A DNA stretch of 64,000 nt, taken from Cryptomeria japonica. Its lineage: Eukaryota; Streptophyta; Pinopsida; Cupressales; Cupressaceae. The notes under the pieces were generated by a model. The model had not been told where the DNA came from, made no database searches, and worked only from the letters and a program-made list of their open reading frames with translations. Below, piece by piece: positions 20,665 to 33,138 of this stretch; position 1 is the first letter of the stretch, and every line of letters begins with the position of its first letter. The stretch covers positions 503,618,942 through 503,682,941 of the forward strand of contig NC_081410.1 of NCBI RefSeq assembly GCF_030272615.1, given 5' to 3'. A program made the translations under genes and the position numbers.

Positions 20665-21280
20665 GTAAAGTTATTCTGGATTTGTTTTTTGCTACTTAGA
20701 ATATGCTCCTTTTTTGATGGGTGGAAAATCTGATGGCAAGCGGTATGACTCAAAAAGAATTGTCTGCCCCTTGTTTACCGGTGTTGGTTAATGTGTTTAT
20801 TTCCACTGGTATATCAGAACCGGTAGTGGAGCCATCTTCTTAGCATGTTGGCTAGCACCGATAATGGAGGTTTTTATTTTATGAACCAGTTATGAGGACA
20901 ACATACCGGTATCAAAGTTTTGGTACAACACAACTGGAAACCAGTCATGGCAGCTCTTCAGTGTTCCGACAACCAGATTTCCACTTCCCAGTCTTCATGA
21001 TAACTAGTTGTGGGGGTTGGTTTTTTAAGGTTTCATCCGGTCTCGTCCCGACCTGCTACTCTAAATTTGGCCTCCAAGAGGCTCATTCTATGGGCAGGTC
21101 CTATCTATCTCTCTGGATCTTCGGGGGGCTTCTTCTCATAGCCTCATTTCCTCTTTTTCATTATATTTGAGCAAGGATATAGGGTTTTCTTCCTGATTCT
21201 TTTCCTATTGATCTCTTGAATCAGTTTTCTTATTAATATATATATCAGTGATTTGCCACTTTTTCCAAAAAAAAAAAAAA
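20665..21280 (+). mobile_element. non-coding tail ending in poly(A), LINE-like 3' end
   Basis: The block ends with tcttattaatatatatatca, tttgccactttttcc and fourteen A residues, which resembles 3' ends of plant LINEs. I could not find a target-site duplication or RT sequence, so assignment to a 5'-truncated LINE or retrocopy is tentative. The 92-aa ORF at 20892-21170 shows no domain. Confidence 0.35.
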
Positions 21281-22538
21281 ATTATTTTTGTTTTTATATT
21301 GTTATTTTTTTATTTTAATGTGAGTAGCCTAAAAATAATAAAATATATATCATACAAAATGTATAACTTGGTACTTTTCAAAGAATTTTCACTATTTTAT
21401 ATACTTTTCATTTTACTTGTAAGGAGCCTATAGATAGCAAACATTTAACATATAAAATACATATTTCTTGAAGAAGACATAAATTAATTATACTATTAAA
21501 TACTTTTGGGTGTTGAAAATTGCATGTCCTTGTCCCTTTTAACACAAGATCATTTGAATTAGAGTAGCTTTAAACAATAACAAGTCTATAAGTGGTATAT
21601 TTTTGGATGACTTTGGTTCATGGTATTATTCTATCTATCTTAAACCATGTTGATTGTTAGAATTTCATTCATTGTATTAGCTTGTACATATGTAAGTAGA
21701 TGATTGGCCTAGGTCATTTTTATGGTTCCAAATTTAAAATCAAAGATTTAAATTCCAATTTTCAAATTTGGACCTTGCGAAATTCCTCTTATCCATTGTG
21801 AGTTAACTTAGCAACATTTGTCTTATTTTTGTGGTATGTTATATTATGAACACCCATTCATTTATTTTTAATAAATCTTGGACCTGCTAGGAGATTAAAA
21901 AATTAATAGATACCATTTTTAGAGAACATTTCTTACTAGTCTAATTAGACATCCTGACACAATTACTTTGAATCTTAATTAATTATAGTATTAAACTAGT
22001 CCAACCAAGGGCTTGACTAAGAAAACATGACCCACACTTGCAAGTTCAAAAATGATATATGTGGACATCAATTCTCTTTAGACACATGTTTATGTAATTA
22101 GTTGAGATGAATATGGAATACTAGATCATTTCTTCTAGTTTACTTACATAGGTCCAAGTTTAATTTCACACAATATCCTTTTTATATTTGTAAGGATCAA
22201 TTATGTAGGCTTCGATCTAAATAAAAACAAAGAGTACTCATTTATATTTTAGGTGTTCATATGATAAAACCCTAAAATTCCAACAAAGTGGTTATTTAAT
22301 TTTTAATATTTTAATAAATTTTTACTCTCTCTAGTATCTATCTTATTGTTGTAAATGCTTGGAAATAAGGTTCACAAGTTTATACATGCAAACTAGGAAT
22401 TAAACCTATCTCCAAGAATTACATTTGAAAGGAGTATGATCTCAATTATCTCAATCTCAAATATGATTGAAATGGACTCAACACAAGGTCATTTTAGTAC
22501 TCCTTAGGATTGAGTTGAAAATAAGCTATGGAAATGAT
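21281..22538. other. gene-free AT-rich stretch
   Basis: I see only AT-rich DNA here, with no extended frame, LTR end or tandem repeat. Confidence 0.5.
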
Positions 22539-23648
22539 GTAAATTGAATGCAAGATCTAGGGTTAAGGATCTAAAATTGATAATAATCAACATGAACAAG
22601 TAATTTTAGATGTAATATGTAGTTATAAATTACAAATATAGAAAAAGGAAGTAGAGAAGAACCTATGTCTGAAATATGTACTAAAAAATGTAGGAAAATG
22701 GTGGTTAGGCACTCTTGTCCAACAATATCGAATGCAGACAATAGATATATTTTCAAAATTAGAATATGTCATTATGAGTGTTTCCCTAAACTTTTGTCAA
22801 AAATTTGTTGGACAATGGTGGGCAACTAACCTTGTCATTGCTTTTTTGTTTATGAAAAATCTAGTTCTATGCATCTCTATCCGCTCTATCCAGATCTGTG
22901 TGTGTTATCTCTCAAATATGTCACCTGCACATAGTGAAGGGAAAATTGTTGTTGGGTTGCTAGGATATTGCCTAGGTCAAACCTTGGGATTGGAATTAGA
23001 CCTAGATAATTGAATTGAAAATATAATGGAAAGTGTTCCTTGAAAGGGTAGAGGCTAGATCTCAAATTGAAATGTTGAATTGAAGTTTTATACCTTTATG
23101 AATCTTTTTGTGTTCAAGTCTTCATGGAAAGGTTGATGTTGTCATGTAGGAATGCATAGATGTCTTCATAAGAATTTGATCATGGATTCCATCTTGAATA
23201 CTTGAAATCTAATACTTGACATCTCCTTCATTTTCTTGATGATGCTTGATCACTTGGTCACTTGAATTTGAATAATTGAATGGATAACTTATGGAGAGAT
23301 ATGTCTCAAATGAGGGGTTAATGCTTTCTTTTATACCTCACCTCATGAAATGTGGTTGAAATTATAAAGCAAACTGACACAAAAAAGGAATTCCCACCCA
23401 CATTTTTTTACCATTGGAAGATCCAAAATTGTGCCCTTTTGTCCTGGACAAGGGCATTTGGACTCCCTTTCTAGTATATTAGGGATAGATCAAAGACCAC
23501 GAGACATAGAAAAAGATGAAGGTTGCATATTTAGAGCTTGTGTGAGCAAAATGGTGAACAACTAAAGCACACAAAGACAAAAAACTAAAGTGAAGTCTAA
23601 GTGAGTATGAAATTGTATAAGGATATAACTTTGTGATGCTACATTTAG
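22539..23648 (-). mobile_element. 3' LTR of an old A-family element (A0)
   Basis: The right end gatgctaca is followed by tttagcccatactttag, matching the A1 3' LTR/polypurine border. Inside are the A-type block ttgcctaggtcaaacctt, a TATA box on the minus strand (23328-23335) and a decayed hairpin GGACAA...TTGTC (22810-22836). The left end, near tgtaaattgaatgcaagatc at 22539, is placed by alignment with A1 by eye and may be off by some bases. Confidence 0.6.
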
Positions 23649-24153
23649 CCCATACTTTAGAGAGAATATGAATGTGTGCTCATACTCTTGGTAAAGTTTA
23701 GATTAACAATGAAAAACTTTCATCACCAAACCCGAAGCCCTAGGGACTTCAGATCTTATTAATCTAATATCAAGATAAACAAAGCAACACATGAAGAGAT
23801 GGAGAGAGAAAAGAGACATGACATCCTAGTCTAATAAGGCCATGCTTACTATGAGTCATTTAGAGAATTGGTACAAAATAGGTGCAAAAGATTAGAAATA
23901 AAAATGCTCAGTCTACAAAGTAATCTAAAAATAATTTACTACAAAATGGGTGTTACAACATACACCAAACATGTTGTGGTGTGTCCAAAAATTGTAACAA
24001 AGAGTGGAGTGTATGCCCCCACACTAAAGAAATTGTGTATGCCTTACCAAGAGAAATTTCCTTACGGTAGCATACATGCATCCAAAAGATAAGCACATTG
24101 CCACAATAACATGCCCCTAATCAAGGCCAAATCATGGGAATGAAGAACAATAC

Positions 24154-24155
<2 letters not shown>

Positions 24156-24240
<85 letters not shown>
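24156..24240. repeat. (AG)n microsatellite, ~85 bp
   Basis: An uninterrupted AG dinucleotide run lies within the A0 3' untranslated region. The ORF encoding poly-Leu-Ser on the minus strand is an artefact of it. A3 has a short imperfect CT-rich tract in a comparable region (58105-58127), a possible seed. Confidence 0.95.
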
Positions 24241-24243
<3 letters not shown>

Positions 24244-24694
24244 GGGGATCCACTAATTGGGGTCAGTATGTTTACCTAATAAATCATGTATATCAAGTAT
24301 GATTGTAATTAATTGACCTCATCCCCCATAGGTGGAAGAACTATGAGCAAAATGGAAGAAGAGAACATGAGATGAACAAAAAAGTCTTTTTGGGTTAACA
24401 TGGAAGAGACCAAAAAGAGATATTTTAATGTGTTGCATCATCCCCAAGTAGAAAACTTAAAGTCACATGCACAACAACAGCACATTTAAGACATAACATG
24501 AATACGATATGTAGAATAATAATATCACAACAGTTTTGTTCCCTTCATTACCACACCTAAATGGAGCAACAAGGTTCATCCAAAGAGAGCTAAACATGAC
24601 ACAAAAGACACATCAAACATCACATCATTAGAGAAACACACCACATGCAAGAAAACACACAAAAGAGTCCACTGCACAAGTAAAGCTAATCTAG

Positions 24695-24891
24695 CTAATC
24701 ATCTACCTCCCAATCTTGCTCAAAATATTTTAGGGATGGTGGACAAGATGTAAGAGGAGCCACAACAAGAACAATAGATGGATCTAATGCAAGTTCAAAA
24801 CAAGGACCATTCTCTGATGATGAGTATTCAAACTTGTCATATGTATCATGATTAAATTGTTGTGTATAAAGATCTTCTTCTTGTAATGTCC
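24695..24891 (-). pseudogene. A0 polyprotein C-terminus, fragment
   Basis: On the minus strand the frame reads NGPCFELALDPSIVLVVAPL then CPPS and EQDWEVDD before TAG, aligning with the C-termini of A1, A2 and A3. The upstream part was separated by the A2 insertion. It confirms that the C-terminal extension is a family feature. Confidence 0.65.
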
Positions 24892-26048
24892 TTGCAATTT
24901 TCTATTGCATTTGGGTCTTTGCCTTAGTGTTTGAGCCCTTTAATATGATCAAAGACTTGATTATGCTCACACATGTAAAAAACTTCATGCAACTCAGTGA
25001 TGCACCCTGCCTACACCTTGATCTTGCCCCAAATTAGGGTAGGATCAGGGTGTGGCACCCTAGTCCCCCTTAATGGGGACCTATCTTGGACCCCTCCCCT
25101 TGACCTATCTCAAATTTGAAGTGGGAAAATCCCAACCTATGTTGGATTACGTCAGAAAATCAGTCAATTAATCCTACGGGTAAGTATATAAGAGGGATTT
25201 CCCCTCTCATTTGACATCATCATGAAATTCAATCAATCAGCATGAAATTCAAGAGATCAAGCATTCAAGCATTCAAGAGAAATTGATTATTTTCAGTCTT
25301 CCTTCAAGCTTTGGAGCAACAATAGACTCAAGATTTCAAGCATTGAAGAGGAGACCATCATTATAATCCATGAAATCATAATTCCATGTGGAGGCAAGCA
25401 AAAATTCACAAGGAGGTATAAGCATTTCATTTTCAATCAATTCAACATCTTCTCAAAGAGGATGATTTCTACTTTTAGTCATTTCAATTACATTATTGTA
25501 CCCACTTGGTTAATTCTAATGGTAGGGTTTGACCTAAAGGCAAACTGCTATTCCCAACACATTTCCCTTTCCATTTCTGTGCAAGAAACAGGTGTGCAAC
25601 TGTACTTCTAGATTCAATTTTTATTTGTAGAGACGAAAAAACCCTTTTTGACACACATAGAGTTCAAAGGACCAATAGGAGGGTGACCTGGTACAAACAC
25701 ATGGTCCCTACAACTTTTCATAGATTTCACAGAGCAGCTCCGAATCATCTCAAACTTCTCAAATCCAAGTGTACAATGAAATCTCGAATCTGTAGCTCGT
25801 TGTTTTATCATATTTATCTTCATTTCCGGCACTTAGTCTTAATTCAACTTGTCAACTTACAAAAGAGGGTAAATTAAATTCCAAACACAACCAATCTACT
25901 TAGTATTCAGTCCTTGCATCATTTAGGATTGGATCTAGTGGACTCACCCCCTCTTTTAAATGTAAAGTCTCCCCAAGTGAAAATTGAGCTTAGTGAATCC
26001 TCCTTTCCCCATGGTGAATTCACTAAGCTCCCAATTTTCCACTTTAAA
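24892..26048 (+). mobile_element. 5' LTR of A2
   Basis: It starts TGTAATGTCCTTGC and ends ccactttaaa just before the A-type PBS. It contains TATATAAG (25185-25192), the agggtttgacctaaaggc hairpin region (25524-25545) and a GGACCA/TGGTCC hairpin (25669-25707). It is more diverged than the A1 LTRs. Confidence 0.75.
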
Positions 26049-26051
26049 TTT

Positions 26052-26068
26052 TGGTGAACCTAACGTGA
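26052..26068 (+). other. primer-binding site of A2
   Basis: TGGTGAACCTAACGTGA differs from the A1 site in two positions and follows the LTR end after three T residues. Confidence 0.7.
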
Positions 26069-26797
26069 CCACCCTTAATTCTGATTTTTTGTTATATATC
26101 TAAGTGTATGCAATTTAAAATTCAAATTTTCAATTACAAGGTTAATTTCCTCACAATTTTTGAAAATTTAGAGGTTAAATTCAAAAAAACCCTAATTTTT
26201 AGATTCAAAATTGAGCTTGTGATTTGTCTAAATTGGATTGATTGTTTCAAATTTGAGAACTCTTCAATTTTACAATTCATGTTTTCATTTACATGTTCAA
26301 TTTTCAACAAAATAAAATTAACTGGTTAAATAATAAAAACCTAATTTTTAATTTTAAAATTGAACTTGTGGGTTGTGTAGATCTTGAATTAATTTTCAGA
26401 TTTTAGTCCTTGCTTCAATTTCAAAATTCACTTTCCCTCCTTACAACATTCAAATTTTCAAATTTAAATTTTTAAAATTAAGAGGTTTATGCAATAAACT
26501 CTAATTTTTAAAATTAAATTAATCTTGGGCAATTTCAAATTTTCTTTTAAGCATTTAATTGAATCAATTAAATCTAAGCCTCTTGTTTTACTTCTAAACA
26601 TCATAAAAGTCTGCCCTTAAGTGTGCCCTTTTTGTTATCCTTTCAATTAATCATCTTCTCAAACATCCTAGATGTGTCCTATTTTGACCTTCAAGGCTTA
26701 TTTTCGCATATCTAGACATCTCCAATTCCCATATCCTTTTGGAATTCACATTAAAATCACAATATCTTGGTTCCTTGAAAATTTAGTAAAAATTTGG
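26069..26797 (+). other. A2 leader, first part
   Basis: AT-rich non-coding leader with many aaattttcaaatt-type phrases. It ends in ccttgaaaatttagtaaaaa, the left flank of the conserved leader hairpin, where G1 inserted. Confidence 0.65.
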
Positions 26798-28460
26798 TGA
26801 TAGGGAGGGCACCAAGTTTACCATCAATTATAATTCTTCAATGGTTGCTTCTATCCCATTTCAGGTTCAAGTCTACCCTTCTAGACTTCTAAGGGCTTCC
26901 CTACCTTTTGTTTTCTTAACTCTCCTTCTTCAAGCTCACCAAGTAAGCTTGCTCAACATATCCTTGCAGGGGTGAAGGAAATGCTCATTCTTTCTCTCCT
27001 TTCTAAACCAACCATCTTGTTTGGTTTAGTAAACCTTTCCCTAGGGTTACACAATGTCTTGCTTTCAGGCTTGTAGCCTTTTGGATCTGTTTCCAGTTCA
27101 CAACAGTTTCCTTCCCCTACAATTTATCTCCTCAATTACTGATACCTAGCTAGACTACCATCAAGCTCGCCTAGGTTCAATATGTAGAAATGGCGATTGC
27201 CATTTCCTGGCTTCCTCCTACTACTACTCTACTTCTTCTATACATTTTTGGCTCTTCCTGAAGAACTCCAATAGCTATGTGGATCCCATGGTGGAGGTTC
27301 AAGATAGAGCCATATTTAGACAGTGAGATCAAAATAGAAATGAACAACAAAAGGAACTTTAATTACAGAATTGTAATGAAAAACTCAATCAAAATAAATA
27401 GTACAATGATAGAAAACTAGAAAACAAACTGTATGTATTTCTTTTAGTGCTTCAACCTTTCAACAACCAACATCCCCCCTTTACAAATGCCTATTAGGTC
27501 TTTTAAACATTTCATCCATTGTGAAACATAGATGGTTACAAACTAGAAAATAGTTTCAGAACGGTCATTGATGAAGCCTCAGAACCTGGCTTCCATCGGC
27601 CGATGTCGACTTTCTGTGCTGTGCAGTTCCTATCGGGTCATTGAGAAGTCTTCAAAACTTTACTTCTGATGACTGATGACAGTGTTCACCTTTCACACTT
27701 TTCCATCAGGCATCAGGATAGCAAAAAAGAATCCCTTCATCTGATAGCCGATGCCTTTCTCCACTTGCTAGGTGTTTCTAATGGTCTTCGAGAAGATAAC
27801 CAAAAAGCTAATCTGACTGTCCAATCTGCTTGATCTCTCTTTTAAGCTTCGCCACTTGGTATTCACTAATTTGTTCTGGGGGCTCTACCCTAACATCTTA
27901 GCACAACCTCTCTAACCGCTCAGAATGATCTTCTTTTTCGCTGGGAACCACGATGGTCGCCAACGTGGCATTCACTGATTGGTTCCAGGGGCTCTACCCT
28001 AACATCTTAGCATGACCTATCTAACTACCTGGAATGCTCTTCTTTTTCGCTAGGTCCCACCATGGTCACCAAGTCACGAAAGATAAACTTCGATCATTTT
28101 CTCATCGCGGTATAGCAACACTCATCTGATCCTTTTGAAGCCGCGAGGCTTGCTCATTTTATATTGGCTAGCACTTTCCTATTGGGTCTATGGGATAGCC
28201 TAAAAACATTCACTCTGATACTCAATAACTCCCATCAGGTCATCGGTAAAGCATGCAATAATTCCCATTGATACTCGATACAACTACTCCAACATGGATG
28301 ACCTCATCGAAATAAGACTTGTCGATTGGGGTAGGTCTTGCCGATAAGGAAAAACTCAAAAACTAAAAAGAAAACAACCAAACAAATATCTACATGACCA
28401 TGGGGGGGTCTCAAAAGTCAAAATTGGTCAAGGGCATTTCACCCCTTAGGTGCTCCTACA
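26798..28460 (-). mobile_element. 3' LTR of G1
   Basis: It runs from TGATAGGGAG to GGTGCTCCTACA. It contains two copies of a 109-bp tandem unit (27858-28075). The adjoining ccatactcccccaaaaac is the polypurine tract in reverse. Confidence 0.85.
27858..28075. repeat. 109-bp tandem repeat, two units, G1 3' LTR
   Basis: Units start at 27858 (ggtattcactaatttg) and 27967 (ggcattcactgattgg) and each runs to the tttttcgctgggtccca-type end. The other LTR has three units. Confidence 0.85.
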
Positions 28461-28478
28461 CCATACTCCCCCAAAAAC
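28461..28478 (-). other. polypurine tract of G1
   Basis: In element sense GTTTTTGGGGGAGTATGG directly precedes the LTR start TGTAGGAGCACC. Confidence 0.75.
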
Positions 28479-28716
28479 AAATAAGTTAAGTGACTACGCT
28501 CGACAGCAAGGAAAGATCAATTCCTGACTTCACAAAGTCTGATTCAGGGAACCAAGTCACTTCAGAATCAAGTTTATGCATCCATTTCACCAAATGTTCC
28601 ATATAGACCTGTTGTCTAGTCTTCTTGAGAGTGCGGGAATCTAACACTTTCTCAGCCTAAGGCATGAAAGAAGAAAGTATGGGTAGATCGACAAGTGACT
28701 GTTGAACATCTTAAAC

Positions 28717-29838
28717 TCACGCATTCTCTTTGGGAAGTTGTCCCTTGTAGACCACTAAATCTGCAACATTGAAAATGGGAGACAAAGCAATATCAGATGG
28801 CAAATCAATCTTATAGGCATTAGAGCCATACTTGGCTAAAAATTTACATGAGCCTATTATCCTCATTTTTAGCTTGCTAGGAATCCCCTTCTGAAGTCGA
28901 GCCTTGTTCAAATGTACCATTACCAAATCTCCAACTAAATATTTCACTTCTCTCCGTGTGGCATCAACTCTGGCTTTAACTTTCTGTGAAGAATCTTGGA
29001 GAGTTCGCCTAACTTGGTCATGAACCTCCTTCATAGATTGAGCGACATCATCATCTTGACTACTTTTGTACGATAGATTACCAAGGTCTCGTAGTTCCAT
29101 AACACCTCGTGGGTGCATACCATACACTATCTCAAAAGGACTCTTCCCAGTAGATCTGTTGACACTATCATTGTACGCAAACTCTTCCTGGTGAAGGACC
29201 TGATCCCAACTTTGTCCATACTCTTTTGTCAAATACCTTAAAAGGTTTCCAAGTGTCCTATTGACCACCTCTATTTGACCATCCGTTTGGGGATGATAGG
29301 CTGAACCAAAAGACAAATTAGTTCATAGTCTTTTTCAAAGAGTTTTCCAAAATTGTCCAAGGAATTTGACATCTCTATCTGAAACAATACTAACTGACAA
29401 ACCATGGATTCTAATAACCTCTTTGAAAAACAAGTGTGCAATGTGACTAGCATCATGAGTAGTTTTACAAGGAACAAAATGTGCCATTTTACTAAATCTA
29501 TCAACAACAACAAAAATGCTATCACATCCAAGCTTTGTTTTGGGTAATCCAACCATAAAATCCATACTCACACATTCCCATGGCCTTGTATAAATAGGTA
29601 ATGGCTGATAAAGAATAGCATTAGTAGATGTGCCTTTAGCTTTCTAACAAACCATACACTGATCACCATACCTTCTGATATCCCTCTGCATTCTGGGCCA
29701 ATAGTAGAACCTTTGAATAAGTTCCAATGTCTTATTAAGGCCAAAATGACCACTCAAACATCCATTGTGCTTTTCTTGGATTAGATTTTCCCTCATCGAT
29801 CCCTTGGGAACACACAACTGTTCACCTTTAAACAGCAA
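28717..29838 (-). pseudogene. G1 integrase, broken
   Basis: The order is an HHCC zinc domain (29644-29838; HNGCLSGHFGLNKTLELI then CMVC), the DDE core (29335-29571; [36 protein letters not shown]) and the distal core and C-terminal part (28717-29316; SAYHPQTDGQIEVVNRTL, FEIVYGMHPRG, LSPIFNVADLVVYKG). Integrase inserts the element's cDNA into the genome. Stops fall after CMVC and inside the core, and a frame change lies near 29320. The C-terminal FNVADL block is typical of plant Ty3 elements; no chromodomain follows. Confidence 0.9.
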
Positions 29839-29967
29839 ACCATTCTACAGAGTAAAGTCAGCATATTCACTATGAAAGTGATTCTGAAATTGTTGACAAA
29901 CCGTGTAAATGGCTGCAAAGTCTTCATCCTTGGGGTACAAATCCTTGAAGTAATCAACTCCAATACT

Positions 29968-30477
29968 CTAAATCTGCACTTCTTGCACTATTAGTAGCCT
30001 TCTACTCAAAGCATCTGCTACTTTATTACACTGTCCTTTCTTATGCTTAATAGAAAAAGTATATGACTGTAGATACTCAACCCATTTAACATGCCTATGA
30101 CTCAACTTATCTTGGGAATTCATAAAACTTAAAGCTTGATTATCTGTGTAAACAACAAACTCCTTAGGTAACAAGTAGTGCCTCCACTTCCTAAGAGCTT
30201 GAACAAGAGCATACAGCTCGAGATCATAGGATGAATACTTCTTCTTGGCATCATTGAGCTTCTCACTAAGGAAAGATATAGGTCTATACTCTTGACTCAA
30301 AACAGCACCAACTGCTATATTACTGGCATCACATTCAATTATGAACAACTTGTGAAAACTAGGAAGAATGAGTACTGGTTGTGTAGCTACCTTTTGTTTT
30401 AAAAGTTCAATCCCTTTGTTAGCTACATTGGTCCACTGAAACTTAGTCTTAACTCCTCCTTTGATGGTATCCAACAT
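29968..30477 (-). pseudogene. G1 RNase H domain
   Basis: The 169-residue frame contains IIECDASNIAVGAVLSQE, LELYALVQALRKWRHYLL, VVYTDNQALSFMNSQ and KVADALSRR, the conserved Asp/Glu blocks of gypsy RNase H, which removes genomic RNA during cDNA synthesis. The domain itself is open, but stops before and after it separate it from RT and integrase. Confidence 0.92.
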
Positions 30478-30516
30478 GGGTGCACAAATATCACTGAATC
30501 CTTTGATAAACTTCCT

Positions 30517-31215
30517 CTAGAACTGTGCCAAACAATGAAAACTTCTTACTGCACTTGCTATCTTTGGTGTTAGCCAATTTGTGATGGCTTCCACCTTTGA
30601 TGTGTCCATCTTCAAATCTCCTCCTAAAACTACAAATATGAGATAGACAAGTTCCTGCTTCATAAACTCACACTTCTCCAAGTTTATTGTTAGTTGCTCA
30701 TCATACAATTTTTGTAATATAATACTAAGATGCTCTAGATGTTCCTCTTTAATTCTACTGAAAATCAAGATGTCATCTAAGTATACAACAACAAATTTAC
30801 CAATAAAATCTTTAAGCACTTCATTAATGAGTCTCATGAATGTACTGGGAGAATTACTAAGAGTGAATGGCATAACAAGCCACTCATAAAGTCTTTCATT
30901 GGTTTTGAAGGTTATTTTCCATTCATCGCCTTCTTTTATTCTGATCTGGTGGTATCCACTCTTGAGATCAATCTTAGTGAAGTAATTTTCACCTCCCAAG
31001 CAATCCATCAAGTCTTCAATTATTGGGATAGGAAATCTATACCTGATAGTGATTCTATTTATGGCTCTTGAATCTGTGCATAGCCTCCACGATCCTCCTT
31101 TCTTGGGTGCTAATACTGAAGGTATGGCACAAGGACTTATACTCTTCTTTATCAATCCTTGGCCCAACAATTCTTGGACTTGTCTAGCCACTTCCTTGTT
31201 CTGTTCGGGAGTCAT
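30517..31215 (-). pseudogene. G1 reverse transcriptase
   Basis: The 232-residue frame shows [70 protein letters not shown] and [11 protein letters not shown]. The YLDD catalytic box and the upstream aspartate ([11 protein letters not shown]) are intact. The end (HCLAQF then TAG) breaks before the connection domain. Confidence 0.93.
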
Positions 31216-31263
31216 CTTATAGGCTACTTTGTTGGGTAATGATTCTCCAAGAATAAAATCAAT

Positions 31264-31878
31264 CTAATAGCTAATGGCTCTAATAGGTGGTAGGGTTGCT
31301 GATGCTCCATCACTTATGATTGCTTTGAAGTTGTCTAGTATCTGCTGCACTTCATGAGGTATTTGAACCTTCTTTTCTTGCTTTGTTTCCCTTGGTCTTA
31401 CTATAAGAGCAAATCCCATTCCTTCTCCTTCCTTGAGAGTGTTAATGAACTCTTTTTCACTCACCAATGACACATTTGGGCCTTTAGTTTTACTGCTCTC
31501 TCCTTCATCAATTAGGGACTCAATGTGGTATGTAACTCCTTTCTTTAGAAAAGAATAAGAATTCTCCTCTCTATTGTGAATGGCCTTTCTATCAAACTAC
31601 CATGGTCTACCAAGAAGTATATGACAAGCATCCATAGGCAGGATGTCACACAAGACTTTATCCTTATAACTACCTATGTTGAGCTCAACCCATGTTTGTT
31701 CATTCACTACCACATGCTGCTCCTTGTTGAGCCAAGTGACCCTATATGGATTACTATGTGGAATTCTTTTCAACTTCAGTTTACTTACTGCTTCCTCTGA
31801 CATAATGTTGTCAGTAGACCCTGAGTCTATCACCACTCTACAAACCTTACCAAGGACCTTGCATTTGATTCTAAACAA
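31264..31878 (-). pseudogene. G1 aspartic protease and linker
   Basis: The frame reads CKVLGKVCRVVIDSGSTDNI with an intact DSG triplet and ends CHILLGRPW. The linker to RT continues to 31264 with stops between. It contrasts with the A family, where the triplet is DPS. Confidence 0.88.
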
Positions 31879-32030
31879 AGCTCTTCTTTGATTGGCTCCT
31901 TAATCAAGGCTCTTCTCATCATTAAATTTTCTCCATCTTCAGGAGCTAAGATCACATTTTGTGTCTTGTTGTTTTCAGCATCTTCTTGTGCATATGCCAC
32001 TCTTCTTTCACTTCCTTGAGATGAAGAGGA

Positions 32031-32957
32031 TTACTTTGGACATCTATAGGCAGGGTGACCCAAATTTTGGAAATTGTAACACTTCATGGTGGAGAAGTAG
32101 GACCCTCTTCCTGATCCACTAGATCTACCTCTTCTTGGGTTGCTAGATGATCCCCTTCCTCTATAGCTGCTCCTGCTATGTGAATCCTCACTTTTCTCTA
32201 TAAGTTTGGACTCTCCTTGGGACCTTTGATCTATTCCTCTTCCACCAAAACTTCCTCTTTGGCCTCTACCATCTTTTCCTCTGTCTCTTCCTCTGTTGCT
32301 TTGTTCTTGATTTTTGTTTCTCTTTTCCTCCACCTTTAGTGCCAACTAATAGAACTTATGCATGATGTTAGGACTTAACAAACTCAAATCCTCTTGAATA
32401 TTTCATCTTAATCCATTCAAGTATCTGGCTACCTTGATGCTCTCATCCTCTAGCACCTTGGATCAACTTTGAAATTCCTTAGTGTAGCTGCTCACATCCA
32501 AGTCTCTTTGCCTCAATTTTTGTCTCCTCTTGTGCAACTGGATCTCATAATCTTCAGGGATATAGGTTTTCCTCACCTTGGCTAACATGCCCTTCCAAGT
32601 AGCTATGGGGTTCTTACCCTCTTTTTGCCTCTCTTCTTGGACAAATTTCCACCAAGTTAAGGTTGCTCCTCTCAATCTAGACTTAGCTACCTTCACCTTT
32701 TAGGATTCACTAATTCCATCGCACTCAAAGTGATTCTCCATTCCTTCAATCCATTCAATAGCTACTTCAGGTTCCATTTTCTCGTGAAAAAGTGGCACTC
32801 CTTCTAAAGATTTTCCTCCTAAAGATTTAATTTCTTTCAGGAAAGGTTCTTCAGTTAGGACAGGGTCTAGTTCCGGTATCCTATCCTCTTCTACTAGTTC
32901 TTTACCCTTCCCTTCATTGACCCGGATTGTTACTTTCTCAGTTTTATCCTCAACCAT
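32031..32957 (-). pseudogene. G1 gag, broken
   Basis: The N-terminus (MVEDKTEKVTIRVNEG) leads to a gypsy capsid region with VAIEWIEGMENHFE, LRGATLTWWKFVQEE and DVSSYTKEFQS, then a Gly/Arg/Ser-rich stretch and a knuckle CYNFQNLGHPAYRC in which the second cysteine is replaced by Phe. Stops separate three frames (32700-32957, 32463-32696, 32031-32345). It would have formed the particle and bound RNA. Confidence 0.88.
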
Positions 32958-33123
32958 GTCTAGTTTACTCTCCAGTTATGTTAATATTTCTCTCAGGAGT
33001 CTATTGTCTTTTTCTTGATCTTCTACCTTCTTGGCTAACTCTGCATTAGTCACCATTTTGCGACTATTGTCTCGTACTGATTCAGTATCACCCATCAACT
33101 ACTTTCTTTCCAAGTCTAAACTT

Positions 33124-33135
33124 GCTCTGATACCA
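33124..33135 (-). other. primer-binding site of G1 (tRNA-Met)
   Basis: The minus strand reads TGGTATCAGAGC, a perfect initiator tRNA-Met complement, three bases from the LTR end. Confidence 0.9.
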
Positions 33136-33138
33136 ATA

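Larger units (their letters stand above)
23649..24891 (-). mobile_element. A0 internal 3' region
   Basis: In element sense this carries the end of the A polyprotein, then untranslated DNA that parallels 11517-12257 of A1, and a decayed polypurine tract next to the LTR. It is cut at 24891 by insertion of A2 in opposite orientation. The rest of A0 should lie beyond the right edge of the window. Confidence 0.65.

Noticed and set aside
20892-21170. A 92-codon ORF (MRTTYRYQSFGTTQLETS)
   Set aside because: No recognisable motif and it lies in what looks like a 3' untranslated tail before the poly(A).
24062-24253. A minus-strand ORF rich in Leu-Ser
   Set aside because: It is the translation of the (AG)n microsatellite.
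28717-29316. Possible chromodomain at the G1 integrase C-terminus
   Set aside because: The frame ends soon after FNVADLVVYKG and shows no aromatic-cage pattern.
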